The notes: generated by a model not told the origin, from the letters alone. 64,000 nt of DNA from Imbricaverruca yamaguchii (GCA_034440575.1 JAOTOL010001661.1:1699501-1763500), one strand, 5' to 3'. Positions 11,210 to 25,380 are shown, counted from the first letter of the stretch. Numbers and translations: made by a program.

Positions 11210-14200
11210 TCGCCAATACAACTGGCGTTGCGTTGTTGTGGTGCCTGTGCATAGAAAACACCAAATATTCACCAGTAACCGCATTTGAACAAACTTTCAA
11301 TTCGCGCGAACCGGTTGACATTTGCCCTATTCTGTATTGACGGCGATACAATCACACTTCTGCTGATTATTTGCGGAACTAAGCACACAATAAGGCAACA
11401 AGGCGAGTGCCATGAACTGCTGAGCTGTGTATGCTCTTGTGACCCACCAAACCAGACAATGCACAAATTTTATCTCTTCCACCCTCTTTGCTCTGGCCTG
11501 ACAGATAGTGGTGCTACTTTGTGTATGCTAAGGGAAGTCACTGCCCCCTCAATCATTGACTTGGCTCCCTCAATTATTGATTTGGCTCTCCACAAATCAG
11601 GCTAAAGCTTACCCATTGGGCCTATAGGCTTACATTGGATACACAAGGTTTTTGGGGCAGCTTTGTTCATAAAAGAGTCATCCCACCCCATCCACTCTTA
11701 CCAACTTCACAAGGTGAGAGCCATGCTGAGAGACCACATCTTCCTCCCGTATTTTTGACGGTATTTTTGCCGGTACTTTGTGTGGCCTGATTACTCGCCA
11801 CTACGCAAAAGTAAGGTCGCGCCACGGGGGCATTGTCTGTGACTAGGGGCCTGGAAACAATCTAGTCCCCACTGGTTTCAGCCACTAAAGCGACGATATT
11901 GCTTAGCCATCTTGCTTCCCCTTCCCTCCAACGAAGTTTCAGCCCTTCCGAAAGTCCCTGGACCGACAATGATCCCTGGACGACGGTCGCGCCGGACAAC
12001 ACCGTGTTTAGTGCTGACCCACGTCATTTGGCGTATGTTCTTCACATCCTTCATGTCGTGCTGGGCAGTCCCAGCAGTATGCACACCAATATGTGCACCA
12101 GCCGCCTTGATGAGATTAAGAATACTGCACAGATCGGTTTGGCATCACGAACGGCACTAAGGCTGAAATGGTCAACACGTCGTAGCTCGACATTGGACTC
12201 GCAACTGAAGAGATGCGACATATTTGATCGATACAAAGCTCTAGCTGGAAATGAAGGCCATGAGGGCGACTGACGCCAACTGGCGAGCAGATCTGTTCTA
12301 CGAGTCAAATACGACAAAGACGAGTCAGGATCGCGGGCTCTATATTTTGAATGAATAAATCAGGACATTCTTGGAACAGCCTAACTCGACTACTCAGGAA
12401 GAGCAGGTTCCCGTTGTTTTGCAGCCAGGAACTGATTATGTTTCCCATTATACTCCTCAGTTTGAAAAGGCCATTGACCATCCAAGCGAAAAGGTGCTAA
12501 TTTGAAATAGATATGGTGATAACGTTGTCTTCTTGGACTGCGACGGGACTTCGGTGCACGCAGGCAAACAGGGCGACATTTTTCACCTGTATGAGCCGAC
12601 TAAGGGGCGGCCAATGCACTGGTATGTATGCTCAGCTTCACATCAATGAACCGTCTATGAGAGGTATTATGAAGCTGTGATGGCAAGGTGACTGGTCTAC
12701 ATCGTCACGGACACGTTGCGTAAGCCTGCCGAGAAGTATGTAGGATGTCAGAATGCAGCATAGAAGAAGGTGACCCATGTGTGACAGGGAGACAACGATG
12801 CGGCCAGGTGGGGAATGCGACATTAGTGAATCGAATGGCAGGCGAAGAAAGTAGAGGCACGACAAACGTATTCCTAGGAATCTAGGCGCACTGAACTATG
12901 TGAAATCAATGGAAATTTGGAAGTTGAGCATTGATATTGACGTCGATATAGTTGCCAATCATATCTGAAATATAGCTTGCAAGATTTACCATTGTCGCGT
13001 TGCATTGAAACCCCAGATAGCTACGCAATTGCTAGTACCGGGTTCTGTCGCTAGGCGTCACTGCGGTCACACAGTCCTAAAATTTAGATCACTTCGCGCT
13101 AGTTGAGAGTTTTGAACAAAACGAGATAGAAACTTGTTTGAACGCTTTAAATCCCCGGGCACCATAATTTCACATCGTCACCGTATTTGGTGACACGGTG
13201 ACACCGTGACCTGTTTTTGTGTGCGGTTGGGTGATGTGCGGCTCCTCTTCACATGGGGTGACATCGCTTTCATCGCACCCACACCCCTACCAACACTTTA
13301 TCAACACCATTCCGAAGCCATTGGTCGTCTCACTGCTGTGAACTCATATTGCAGCCCTTCTGCTATTGGCACCGGGCCAGTCACGTTCGCAGCCTACATC
13401 TCTTGCCCTGAATCACTGTGACCTTTCCATGTCAACATTTTTGGAATATGGCGATTCTTCGTTTAGAAATTGGTGCGCTTTTCATTATCCTTATGTACTA
13501 TTCCGACGACAACCTGCCAAATCATATTTCATACTACTCAACTTGCTTTGAACAAAATGCAAATCAAACTTTATACCTTAAAATGTGAAAAGTGTCATTC
13601 AAGGCTCAGTGGATTGTGTTGGAAAAGGGAAATAATCTGCGATTGCACACACTTTGTGCTCCATTATCTTGGCGATAAGGCAATCGGAACATGTCAAGCG
13701 AACATAGCCAAAGAGATGTTAATGTTGCTGTTGCTTAAAGCGTTTCAATAAATCCGGAGTATGGTGCTTAGCTGCTGCGCCTGACGGGAGGTTGGCAATA
13801 TAGGAAATAAACTGTCCGAGACTAAACTTGAGCACCAAAATCCAACAATATCAACGGCACCCAACCAACTAAGTTTCAATGCTACCTAGCTTAAGCATTC
13901 GACTTAAGCTGACATATGCTAAACGAGAATGTCCATGGTAAAAGACACAAACTGGCATCAGGTCGGTGTGCTAAGCAGCTGACTGCAAACGTGACCCCAT
14001 CAAATTCATTGCTTGCGTGTTCCTAATGCGATTGATAGTCTCTCCATGACAGGAACGAACTAATCATTCCTCATCAAACACCACTAGCGGCACAGTTTGC
14101 CAGCCAGCCCATATGTTTTACCGCCTAAGTTGTCAAACTTCTAAGGGAATTAAATGCTAGCGGATTTGTATCACACAGATAGTTAACGACGAAAAGCGTG

Positions 14201-14250
14201 ACAAATTACAACGATGCCCCAGCATTAAAGCCCATACACCGAGATACCAA
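11210..14250. other. No recognisable gene
   Basis: Unique sequence with only short unsupported open frames. No tandem repeat of note and no recognisable element. Confidence 0.45.
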
Positions 14251-14256
14251 CCAAGG

Positions 14257-14284
14257 TTATATATGTATATATATATATGTATAC

Positions 14285-14356
<72 letters not shown>

Positions 14357-14372
14357 GATATACATGTGTATA

Positions 14373-14412
<40 letters not shown>

Positions 14413-14468
14413 TATATGCGTATATATGTATATATTTTCATATATGTGTATGTGTGTGTGTGTGCGTG
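14257..14468. repeat. (AT)n/(TATG)n/(TG)n microsatellite
   Basis: Long alternating AT with interspersed TATG and ending in GTGTGT. Tyr/Ile frames across it on both strands are microsatellite artefacts. Confidence 0.97.
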
Positions 14469-15019
14469 TGTTTATATGTTTGTGCTCATTCGTATATTCT
14501 GATCATCTTTCGATTGCGTGTTGTATGTCCAAATAAAATGCATATAACCGAAGGTTAATAATTTACTCCAAGGTATGAACCCACTTGGACCATCTTCAAG
14601 GTACGATAGATATTCGAAGTTCGGTTTCAACTAGCACCACAAAGCATCCAACATCTTGGCAAATATCGACTTGATGAATTGCTTTCGACCTATCGAGGAG
14701 CACTTCCGATTCCATTTCCATTTCCACTCCATTTATGACCATGATCATTATCACCATCATCATCATTTGTCGTCAAAGCAGTAGGTCGCTTGGGCATGTG
14801 CAAGGCACACGAGATATGTCGTACAACACCACAAGATATAAATATAGTTTTCATTAATAAACGTTCCAATAGACATGTACACCTACACAGACACGCACAC
14901 AGGCAAATATACACATGCACACATATGCGCATGTGTACGTACACTTAAGCTCAGACATATGTAATCCTGCAAAATTATTGTGCATCTCATGTTGTTATCT
15001 ACCATGATCCACACATTCC

Positions 15020-15990
15020 CTGCTCTAAGCTATCTGACACTGATGACGTATCTGAGTGGAAGATGCCTGACAAGTATGCATGAAGTGAATGTCAAGCTGT
15101 TTCTGAAATATTAATGATGACACCGATAATACTATATCTGCGGGTAGTGCGTTCCAAGAATATACTAACATTCGAATAAATGAAGTGCGTCTTACAAACA
15201 GGCGGCATATCAACGTGTCTGTCTTTATGGATGTCCTTTTGTATGCCTCAGGTTGTCGAGCTCAATTAAATCATGTACATCAAGATGCTCAAATCATTTG
15301 AGTATCTTGAATGTTTATGTCACTTCACTCCTCTTTTTCCTGTATCTTGGACTGAAACTCTTAGGCAAGTTTTCGTTGTCAGCATAATCTACATTGCATA
15401 ATCCCCCCTACAATTTGCATAGCCCATCGATGAGCTTTCCCCAATAGCTGAACATCTCGCCTAGCGCATTTACTCGATACTTTTAGACTATGTTCTAAAT
15501 ATTCCCTAACAAATGAGCTATGACGACACTTTATTGCTGGTCTACTGCCATCATGGGCATGTCTGTTTGTAGCGCAAGGAATTTAGGGTCATTTATTAAC
15601 TGCTCCCGCGCACTGTCTCTGGACTTTATGATTATATGTTAACGAACCCACGCCATCTCTCGGTTAACAGAGATTATGTCCATTGACTTTGCAAAAAATA
15701 CCTAGATTGCTTCGCCCCCCCCACACACACACAAAAACGTGTCTTACATTTGTTGAAACTAGAAGCCATTTACGAGTCTTCCGACCATTCAGTGTGGCTA
15801 CCAAATCAGCCTGTAATGTTTTTTCACCGTCTTCATCCCAATAGCTTGACAAGTTTCATGTCATCAGCAAACTCGGACATATCTCTTTCCAGGAAGAGTG
15901 CGTGCATGTACTTCTAAAAGCAAAGATAACTACCACCGATGCCGCAAATCACCACACCAAGTGGAGTCAGTGCTACTAATCATTGTCTGG
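15020..15990 (-). mobile_element. Decayed LINE (non-LTR retrotransposon) ORF2 3' part
   Basis: Read on the minus strand, several frames contain reverse-transcriptase landmarks in the correct order. A block resembling the PLG region lies near 15960-15990. FADDMKLVK, the catalytic [YF]ADD box, is at about 15840-15875. Then come LQADLVATLNGRKTRKWLL near 15760-15815, KAHRWAMQIVGG near 15410-15450, and the C-terminal block SFIRMLVYSWNALPADIV near 15120-15180, which fits the WN-LP motif typical of LINE ORF2 ends. Stops and frame changes separate the blocks, so this copy cannot encode an active enzyme. It looks closest to CR1/jockey-like elements, but the clade is uncertain. The 5' portion is not recognised. 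Confidence 0.75.
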
Positions 15991-15999
15991 TTGAAAAAG

Positions 16000-16830
16000 T
16001 TTTACCGGCTGTCCCGCAGGCACACTAATTAGTCGGCGTGGTCCGACGTGTGTGACATCCGACATGCCAAGATAATGTACAATGCGTTATGTTCAATTGA
16101 CCTTTTACACTATATCCTCACCGTACAACACCCAACCTAACCCATCACGTGTAAGGTTGTCGTGACGGTCCCTGATGAACTCTTCATACTACCTATGCTG
16201 TTTCTGTCTGGTGGGCATTTTCATTGGTCTGCGGTGACCCTCAGTTTATTTCACCTATATCATATACGTTTTCTGAAAGTCGGATGCATCGTTGACCTTG
16301 CAATTTGGAATTTTGTAGAGCTGCTCAGGATCGTCGGAGAGAACCGAAAAGCGGTTAATCAACTTGCCTGTCATTATGCAAGCCTCAGCTGCTTTCGGGA
16401 TAACCGATATAAATCCAGAACTGGCCTGGCGGGCGGTCAGCTGTGGCTAATGTCGAAATTCGCAGCTGATCGGAATTGAATAGGAAACTCTCCGAGTGGG
16501 CAGTCGGCTACGGTTAATGCCTGAATAGCGCCAGTTGTGGTAGCCTCGGTGGATTCATGGCAGAATGGAATAATTCAAGAAGGTCCCTTTTAAGCTGCTG
16601 ATGTGAACCATGTAGGTGAGGTTTGGCAACATCTGGAATTACATTGAAATTCTCAATGTTCCCGAAATTGTAATCAACATTGACGAGCGGAATCTTTTCG
16701 TTTTTCAACAAACGAAAATCTTAAATGAGCCAAAGCAGCACTCGGAGGCGTTATTCGGTGGGTAGAAAATCCACTGGAAAATTACCAAGAGAAAAAACTT
16801 GGAAACCACCGAAATCTGCTCTTGAGTCGG
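16000..16830. other. No recognisable gene
   Basis: Unique sequence. Open frames on both strands show no domain or splice support. Confidence 0.45.
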
Positions 16831-16834
16831 AGTT

Positions 16835-17215
16835 CTCACCTTCTTCCAGAACCTGAGCCCATACACATCCTTTCCAGAGCCGGAGTCCGTACATATCCCT
16901 TCCAGAGCCGGAGTCCATGCATATCCTGGCCGTCTGCATTCTTCCAGAGCCGGAGTCCGTACATATCCCTTCCAGAGCCGGAGTCCATGCATATCCCTTC
17001 CGAACCCTGAGCCGACGTATGCCCCCTTCTAGATTCGGAACCGGTGCATATTCTCTTCCTGAGTCCGAGTCCACACATGTCCTTTCTAGAGACGAAGCCG
17101 ATACTTCCCTCCTTCCAAAAGCGGAGTGCACACCTGCGCGTTTCCAGATACGGAACTGGTATCTGCTTTCTTTTAGAGCGGGAGCTGGCACCTGCTCGCT
17201 TCCAGAGCCGTGGCC
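16835..17215. repeat. 28-bp minisatellite, regular core with degenerate flanks
   Basis: The core unit ttccagagccggagtccgta plus catatccc recurs every 28 bp (for example at 16872 and 16900). Toward 17200 copies degrade but keep the ttccaga/ccggag skeleton. It directly precedes the 45-bp array. Confidence 0.85.
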
Positions 17216-17356
17216 GACACCTGTACCTCAAGTCGAAGTCAGAATATCCCTCAGAGTCAAAGTCGGCTGTCCATTTCACGACCAACGTAGCCCCTCTGAT
17301 TGAATTTGTGCCTGGAGCTATTTTGAACATCTGGTATCTCGGGTCATCGGGTCACC

Positions 17357-18735
17357 TTCAGCTGTTCTGCAGCCGGCAAACTGTCGGATCATTGCAACAC
17401 GTTCACATCTTCTGCAGCCGGCAAACCGTCGGATCATTGCAACACGTTCACATCTTCTGCAGCTGGAAAACTGTCGGATCATTGCAACACGTTCACATCT
17501 TCTGCAGCCGGCAAACTGTCGGATCATTGCAACACGGTCACATCTTCTGCAGCCGGCAAACTGTCGGATCATTGCAACACGTTCACATCTTCTGCAGCCG
17601 GCAAACTGTCGGATCATTGCAACACGTTCACATCTTCTGCAGCCGGCAAACTGTCGGATCATTGCAACACGGTCACATCTTCTGCAGCCGGCAAACTGTC
17701 GGATCATTGCAACACGGTCACATCTTCTGCAGCCGGCAAACTGTCGGATCATTGCAACACGGTCACATCTTCTGCAGCCGGCAAACTGTCGGATCATTGC
17801 AACACGGTCACATCTTCTGCAGCCGGCAAACTGTCGGATCATTGCAACACGGTCACATCTTCTGCAGCCGGCAAACTGTCGGATCATTGCAACACGGTCA
17901 CATCTTCTGCAGCCGGCAAACTGTCGGATCATTGCAACACGGTCACATCTTCTGCAGCCGGCAAACTGTCGGATCATTGCAACACGGTCACATCTTCTGC
18001 AGCCGGCAAACTGTCGGATCATTGCAACACGGTCACATCTTCTGCAGCTGGAAAACTGTCGGATCATTGCAACACGGTCACATCTTCTGCAGCCGGCAAA
18101 CTGTCGGATCATTGCAACACGGTCACATCTTCTGCAGCCGGCAAACTGTCGGATCATTGCAACACGGTCACATCTTCTGCAGCCGGCAAACTGTCGGATC
18201 ATTGCAACACGGTCACATCTTCTGCAGCCGGCAAACTGTCGGATCATTGCAACACGGTCACATCTTCTGCAGCCGGCAAACTGTCGGATCATTGCAACAC
18301 GGTCACATCTTCTGCAGCCGGCAAACTGTCGGATCATTGCAACACGGTCACATCTTCTGCAGCCGGCAAACTGTCGGATCATTGCAACACGGTCACATCT
18401 TCTGCAGCTGGAAAACTGTCGGATCATTGCAACACGTTCACATCTTCTGCAGCCGGCAAACTGTCGGATCATTGCAACACGGTCACATCTTCTGCAGCCG
18501 GCAAACTGTCGGATCATTGCAACACGGTCACATCTTCTGCAGCCGGCAAACTGTCGGATCATTGCAACACGGTCACATCTTCTGCAGCCGGCAAACTGTC
18601 GGATCATTGCAACACGTTCACATCTTCTGCAGCTGGCAAACTGTCGGATCATTGCAACACGGTCACATCTTCTGCAGCCGGCAAACTGTCGGATCATTGC
18701 AACACGGTCACATCTTCTGCAGCTGGAAAACGATT
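17357..18735. repeat. 45-bp satellite-like array, about 30 near-identical copies
   Basis: Unit ctgtcggatcattgcaacac, ggtcacatcttctgcagccg, gcaaa (45 bp). Each copy carries a CTGCAG palindrome. Variation is almost limited to two sites: cacgttc versus cacggtc, and agccggcaaa versus agctggaaaa. A run of about a dozen copies in the middle is identical, while variants cluster at both ends. The length is a multiple of 3 and the unit lacks stops in at least one frame on each strand, so frames of 586 and 484 codons arise. I judge these non-coding. Confidence 0.98.
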
Positions 18736-21700
18736 CGGTACACCGGCTCGATGAACCGGCTGAGGCGAACAACTCAGTGGAGCGACCGCAAGGAGTTCAT
18801 TTGAAGTCATTAGACAGCTGGCTCGGTTCAATAAGCTGACCTCAACGTGGTGGAACGACTTCATAGCAACTCGGTACCGGGCGACCCGCAGGAATGACTG
18901 CAGTCGGCGTGGCCTTGGCGCGAGCCGGCGATCAATGTGACGTGGTTGTGCCACATTCCACGGCTGCAGCACTTGAGCGCATTGGCTCAGAGACACGACG
19001 ACGCTTCTGAGGACGCCGCATTGACTGCATGCATACCGTCGGGGGTGTGCCGAATCGGCGCAGACGTGTTTCCTGTGCCGAGTTGCTGCGATTTCCAGCC
19101 GGTTGGTTCACAGTCTCGCTACCGTATCATGCACCATCTGCTGATTCTGGAGATTTGTGACATCCTCACAGACTCCACAAGTATCTTGCGTTGCTCAATA
19201 TGACCATGGTTATGATTCGAACTATACGCTTTGAGCGTGTCGTGTACGATCTGATCCGATCCACATCAATACCTACAACTGCTCTGTTCTGTCTGTTTGT
19301 CTGTCCGTTCGTTTGGTTCTGTTTGCGCCGTCTGTTTCTGATCTGTCTATGGGGGCTATTTCGTTGTTTTCGCGAGTGTGTTTGGTTTAACGACCTATCA
19401 TATAAGCAGTGGTAGCGTGCCGCCCAGTTTGCTGGGCTATGTGCAAGCTGGGACTATGTACGTGAAGCCTTGCTGGGCACAAGACGAGCGGATCGGCACG
19501 GCTCACTGCTTTACTCATTTCACGTTGCCTGATGCTGAAACTTCAGTAATAAACATGTGTTGAGGAAATAAGCTTTAAGATACATGATGCATGCTACACA
19601 AATATGTTTCCATTCAATTCACTTCTGAAGCTTCTCAAGAGAAACGATCCCAATCGCTATGGTTGGACGTTCTTCAGAACAGCCTCTTCTGCATGTTAAT
19701 TAAATTTTTAACAACGTTGAGTGAGGGTTTCCATGATGTACGATATTGCGAGTGATTAACGTATTTAAATTGCTAACTATTTTAGCTGAGGAAGGAAGGG
19801 GATCAGATAAGGAATCCGACGTCAGATAGTAAAATGAAGGCGCAAACCAGAGATTGGGTGAAAGTGTTGTAGCCAGAGCACTTCGCATTTCGACGAATAT
19901 TCCCAGTTCCTACATAGATTGCAATGATGAATTAAAGCTTCATGTAAATCCAGTTGTAGCTTCTTAACCTAGATGAGTCCATCTCGTGACAGCTGTTCGC
20001 ATGATGCCTCTGAATGACACAGGCGATATTGTGCCATATCCGGCAATTTAGCCAAATTTAGCCAAATTAAATTTACGAACGGAAATATGTTTCTTGTTTT
20101 TTAAATGTATTGTTAATTACTTGTAATCCATGGAAACCATTCTTAGAGACAATGCTTACAATGATCCATGGTTTTGCTCTGTCACTCCTAGACATATTTT
20201 GTGACAAGTTGGTGTTTTTTTTGGCATTTCGAAGCGTGAGCTTGGCCGATTAGGAATATTATGAGCGGAGCGAGTTTCATACAACGGCATGGCGTGTTCA
20301 AAGGAACTCATAATATATCGCAGGTACTTTTTTTAAAGCATTTAATACATACGAAGTTTTTTCTTCAATATATCGTCCATCGAGTTGAATCCAGATATTC
20401 TACGACGACGAAAAACGAGGGCTTGGCAGTTTTCGTTTGTGGGCAGATTGCCGCAAAACTATTGAAGGAAAACATGTCCAAAGGACATGCTGGTCACATC
20501 GATGCTTGCCCAACATTCATGTAATTTCGAAAGCACATTTTCTAACTATACTACTACAAGCGTTTTCCATCTGTTAGAAAGCTGTCAGAATACGACTTTC
20601 CATCTGCTCAGGTACATAGTGTCACGCACGTGAGCTGCAGTTTCATTGTTCGTTACCGAAATATGGCTGGTATATTTCCCTCAAACCATGCATTCGCTTC
20701 ACGCAAGAAGCTGACCTTCCGTTTAAGTAGCCGCAATTTTGAAAGGTAGATGAACACACTCATTTTACGTGTACAGTAACATTTATGAAACGCCAAGGTC
20801 ACGTCACAATGCATGGTCAGACAAAAAACATCATTCTATCATCAAGTGAAATACGCCTGGTTTCATCATGACCAGATTGTTGTATACATAGGTGTGTAGC
20901 CCACGCCTCGATGGGCTAGTGCAGAGGTATGCCTATTCCTCACCTTGATTTTTCACATAAAAGCGAAGGCGCTTTCAGTGCTTGCCAATGTGCATTGTAA
21001 TGTTTATGGGGGCATGATGCACTTCCTGTCTAGCCGCATCGCGGACAACTTCAGGACAACCCTTTCGTTTGAAAGGAATACCTTAGCTTATCTAGCCACA
21101 AAGCTATACGCCATTGAATAATGTTGCTCGGGGATAAGGCGTGTCGCATCGAATGCTTTTGTTAATTTCCTTCTGCTGGTTGAAGACGACTCTTCCGCCC
21201 TACTATAGTGCACACTCGATACACTGTGCTATTGCTGGCAAACTGCTGAATAACTTCGTCCCATTTTATCATTAATATCTCCAGCTATTCCTATGCTAGC
21301 TGCCCGACCACCCACGGCATATTGAACCATAACAGTATCGACAGCCCGGGAGCAAATGTCCACGAACCACATATGACCAATGGCGCAGCCAGTTGGTCAC
21401 GTGCGCTCCCGTTCGTGTGCGTGCCCCGTGTCAGCGAAGTCATTACGATCGTGTGTCCAGTGCCTTGCGGGAATGTCCCGGGAGTGGTGACGGCTGCACG
21501 TGCTCTAGGCCGTATCGGAAACTGACGTGCTCATTGGGTGGCTTTGGCGAAGTATTTCCGGGTTGATCGCGTGTGAGATGTTGACACCACCTCATCAAGA
21601 ACACCGTGGTGACGCTATGGCTGTTTGGGGAAATAATCGCGGGGCGTGAGCATCATCAGCGTCAAGTGCATGTGCTGAAAGGGGGCAATCGCCGCTTTGG

Positions 21701-22490
21701 TTGCTGTGGCATTCATTCTTGCAACCGCAAAACCATTTTGCACTGCATGTATGTCAATTTGAACGCTTCGTTTGTATCACTATATTTTACAGCTTTGGAT
21801 CGCCCGGCGCAGCTCACGTATTACCAGCTATTACCAACTATCAACGTTGCCGGTAGGCTTCCACCTTTACTGCGGCTAATCGCTTGTCACGGCATTGGAC
21901 TGGCTGGTGTGTGCTTGCCACTGGGTGGGCCAAGGAGACATTTCTTCCGGTTAAGAAACGACAGGTATTCTGAAATGGACCATAACGACTTTGCACCACT
22001 TTTGATGCCAGTATCATCGTTGAGTGCCGCATTCAGACTGGCTGAACCCACGTGGCTGGATCCGGGTTCTATGCGACTGTATCGTAAGGGAGATCCAAGG
22101 TCGGCAAGGCTCCTGCAACAACGTTCGCAGCAAAGTGGGAAGCCCTGAAGGAAACGTCAATGTTTTATCGATAGATATGCAACCATTATGGGTTGTTTGC
22201 CGATCTGGCTGCACGCTAACGCAATACAATTACCACAGTTGAAGCGGCCGTCCAACGTTGACGATGTGGGTGGAATGACATGAAGTGACGAAAGACACGG
22301 AATGATCTGCTTCCAGATTTGCCACGAATTGTGGTGCATTATTTGAACAAATCTATCACGCAATCATGTCGCTTTTGCTGAATTATATGGTGGTAGTGTT
22401 AACCCTCGATATTGCACGGTATTTTGACACCGTGGTAGGAGCACTGAGGTCATTCCATCGTGGTCATTTAACCGTGGTCATCCCACCGTG
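18736..22490. other. No recognisable gene
   Basis: Unique sequence. The longest open frame (21606-22148, plus) lacks domain signatures and splice evidence. No tandem array is present. Confidence 0.45.
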
Positions 22491-22494
22491 GTCA

Positions 22495-23425
22495 TTGCAC
22501 CGTGGTCAGACCGCCGTAGTCAGACCGCCGTAGTCAGGCCGCCGTAGTCAGGCCGCCGTAGTCAGGCCGCCGTAGTCAGGCCGCCGTGGTCATTCCACCG
22601 TGGTCATTGCACCGTGGTCAAACCACTTGGTTGGCCGCTTGGTCAGACCATTAGGCCGCTGTGGTCAGACCACCACGGTCAGACCACCACGGTCAGACCA
22701 CCACGGTCAGACCACCGCGGTCAGACCACCGCGGTCAGACCACCGTTGTCGGGCCGCCGTGGTCAGGCCGCCGTATACCACCAGGTCAGACCACCACGGT
22801 CAGACCACCGCGGTCAGACCGCCGTAGTCAGGCCGCCGTAGTCAGGCCGCCGTAGTCAGGCCGCCGTAGTCAGGCCGCCGCGGTCAGACCACCGCGGTCA
22901 GACCACCGCGGTCAGACCACCGCGGTCAGACCACCGCGGTCAGACCACCACGGTCAGACCACCGCGGTCAGACCACCGCGGTCAGACCACCGCGGTCAGA
23001 CCACCGTGGTCAGACCGCCGTAGTCAGGCCGCCGTGGTCAGACCACCGCGGTCAGACCACCGCGGTCAGACCACCACGGTCAGACCACCACGGTCAGACC
23101 ACCGCGGTCAGACCACCGCGGTCAGACCACCGCGGTCACCGGTCAGACCACCGCGGTCAGACCACCGTGGTCAGACCGCCGTTGTCGGGCCGCCCACCGG
23201 TCAGACCACAGCGGTCAGACCACCACGGTCAGACCACTGTGGTCAGACCACCGTTATCGGGCCGCCGTGGTTAGACCATCTTGGCTAGGTCGCTGTGATC
23301 AGACCACTCATGTCAGGCCATGGTTGTCGGGCTGCCGTGGTCAAACCACCTTGGTTAGGCCGCTGTAGTCAGGCCACCATAGCCAGACCACCTTAGTTAG
23401 GCCGCTGTGGTCAGGCCATCGGGGT
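22495..23425. repeat. 14-bp minisatellite, roughly 60 copies with sub-families
   Basis: The unit is cagaccaccgcggt, alternating with blocks of caggccgccgtagt. The two sub-families form separate runs, indicating local block duplication. Copies decay at both ends (22440-22500 and 23280-23425). The 14-bp unit leaves several frames open; these are artefacts. Confidence 0.95.
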
Positions 23426-25380
23426 TGTTGCAAATGTCGTAGAATTTCTAAACGAAGAGGGATAGCGACATGAGAACAAAGTCGGCGTGCTGCGCATGTC
23501 GATATTCGTATTGATATGTCAAAAATAACACGAGACCTGCATACGTCGGGTCGTTGGTTCACCTTCCATAACACTTCCATGGAGGTCATTTCTAGAGCGA
23601 ATTGAGACCTTTCACGCATAATTGCTCCATGTGTAAAACTTAATGACAGTTGTGCGCTTCGAATGTTTAACATAGCACTATTTGTCAGTATCTTGAAACG
23701 AGTGTAGGGCACGCCACCTTTCGACCCATGAACCAAGGGTCAGTGAAATTGAAGCGTTTACTTGGTTTTGTAGTCTTTTGGCATAAAGACCGAAGGATTT
23801 TTTTAGTCCCAAGAATTTGCCGCGTTCCGTTCCGTTCAGTGGTGAAACCAGGATTTGGTCTAGGGGGAGCCACATCAACATTTTCCTGAGAGCAATCTCC
23901 GCTGACACCGGGCCCTCTTCATCGGCCCTGGACCCCATTCGTCGCCTCTGGGCCCCTTTCGTCGGAACAGAGGCCCTTCACATCGACCCAGTTGGCCTCG
24001 GGGCCCCTGAGCCTGTGCCGACCCCTTGAGGATCCTTGCGAGCCCCCTTCGACCCTCCAGGGGGACCGGCTGCTCTCTTTTCCCCCTCCCCTTTCGCTAC
24101 GCCACTGGTTCCGTTACGATACCTGCATTGATCCAGAGTGACTCATAAGCTGAAAGTGATCATGTTAAGTGAAGTTGGGTCAAGAACCTGGATTGACCTT
24201 GGGAAGATTAATGACATGTAAGCATGTGTGCTGAATCCACCATCCTGTTACATCCAACATTGGCCATTTGAGAGCAATAAATGAGATCGATCGTCGATAT
24301 TTCGCGATTTCGATGAATACATCATGGAACGTTACCTCCTCTGGCGTCACAGCTAAGTGAAATGGCAGGAAGTCTTCAAGGTCTGTACACCGTGACGTCA
24401 ACAAAAGACGCCTAATCAGCTGCGCCGGCGGCAATGCACCAAAGTGAGCCTTTTTCCCTTGTCACTGAAAAGCGTGGGAGTTGCATAATTACCCCCCGCC
24501 CCCCACCCCTCACCCCCCTCAGTGTGGGCGAGGTTTAGCACATAGCTGGAAGTCTATTGATATGTTTGTGCACACATACGTGATTGTGTGCGGCTGATAA
24601 TATGTATATGTTACGATTGTGATATTTTACTGGTGATTGCAACCATTCAGCAGTGACTGCTCAGCTGTTCGGTGTTATCCATTGTACTCATTAATTTGCA
24701 GGAGACGTCCAGCTATGTGCAACCCTGGCCCGTACAGGGGCGGGGCGGATGCATCTATCAATATGTGTGCATGCACATCTCGCACAGGTGGCCTGTGAAC
24801 AGCTACAATAAGCAAACGCTTTCACTTTGTCAAGAAGACTTGCGACGATATTCCGCGTTGTAGTTATGCCGGACAACAATAGGTGGAGATGCGGGGTGCT
24901 AGAGCCGTATGTGGCGCGGATGGGACGAATTCTGTATTGTTCTGGAGTATTCAATTTTTGGCTTGGCTGTTAAGGAGCCTCGAGCAGTGATGAGCGGGAT
25001 ACTGGTCAGTTGAAGTGTAACAGTGGCGGTGCAATGTTGAGATTGCCTGTGGTGTTCCTGCAGACCATGCATTTCACACCGTCACATCCCAATTGCATGC
25101 GACATTGCGGCGTCTACATTGCGGCGTCAGGCTTATAGCCGAAGCTCAAATTTGCAGACAAAGATAGGACTGAGCAAAGCAGCCGAGCACTGAGGTGGTG
25201 TACATCACCCCGCCAACCTCGCCCCAGAGCAGATCGCCAGTGTGCACCAGTAGTGGACACAGCAAATCCAGAGATTGGCAGGTTAACTAATCGATTGTTT
25301 TTAAGTCTGTACAACGCTATGAGAAATTTTGCTCTCCGAAGGTTGATAGAAGACCACTGAGAATCAGGAAGGCGCGGAAG
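23426..25380. other. No recognisable gene
   Basis: Unique sequence. It includes a C-rich tract at 24491-24523 that gives G4-capable sequence on the minus strand. No supported coding region. Confidence 0.4.

Noticed and set aside
14198..14558. Tyr/Ile-rich frames at 14.2-14.5 kb (also 34.1 and 40.9 kb)
   Set aside because: Translations of (TA)n microsatellites.
17044..18804. 586-codon plus and 484-codon minus open frames
   Set aside because: Almost entirely the 45-bp tandem array; no domain, no splice context, and opposite-strand openness follows from the unit sequence.
21606..22148. 180-codon plus-strand open frame
   Set aside because: No domain, no codon bias, no splice sites; length is within chance for this composition.
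22495..23425. CRISPR-like regular repeats
   Set aside because: No unique spacers between repeats; this and the other arrays are head-to-tail eukaryotic minisatellites, and the window contains a spliced metazoan gene.
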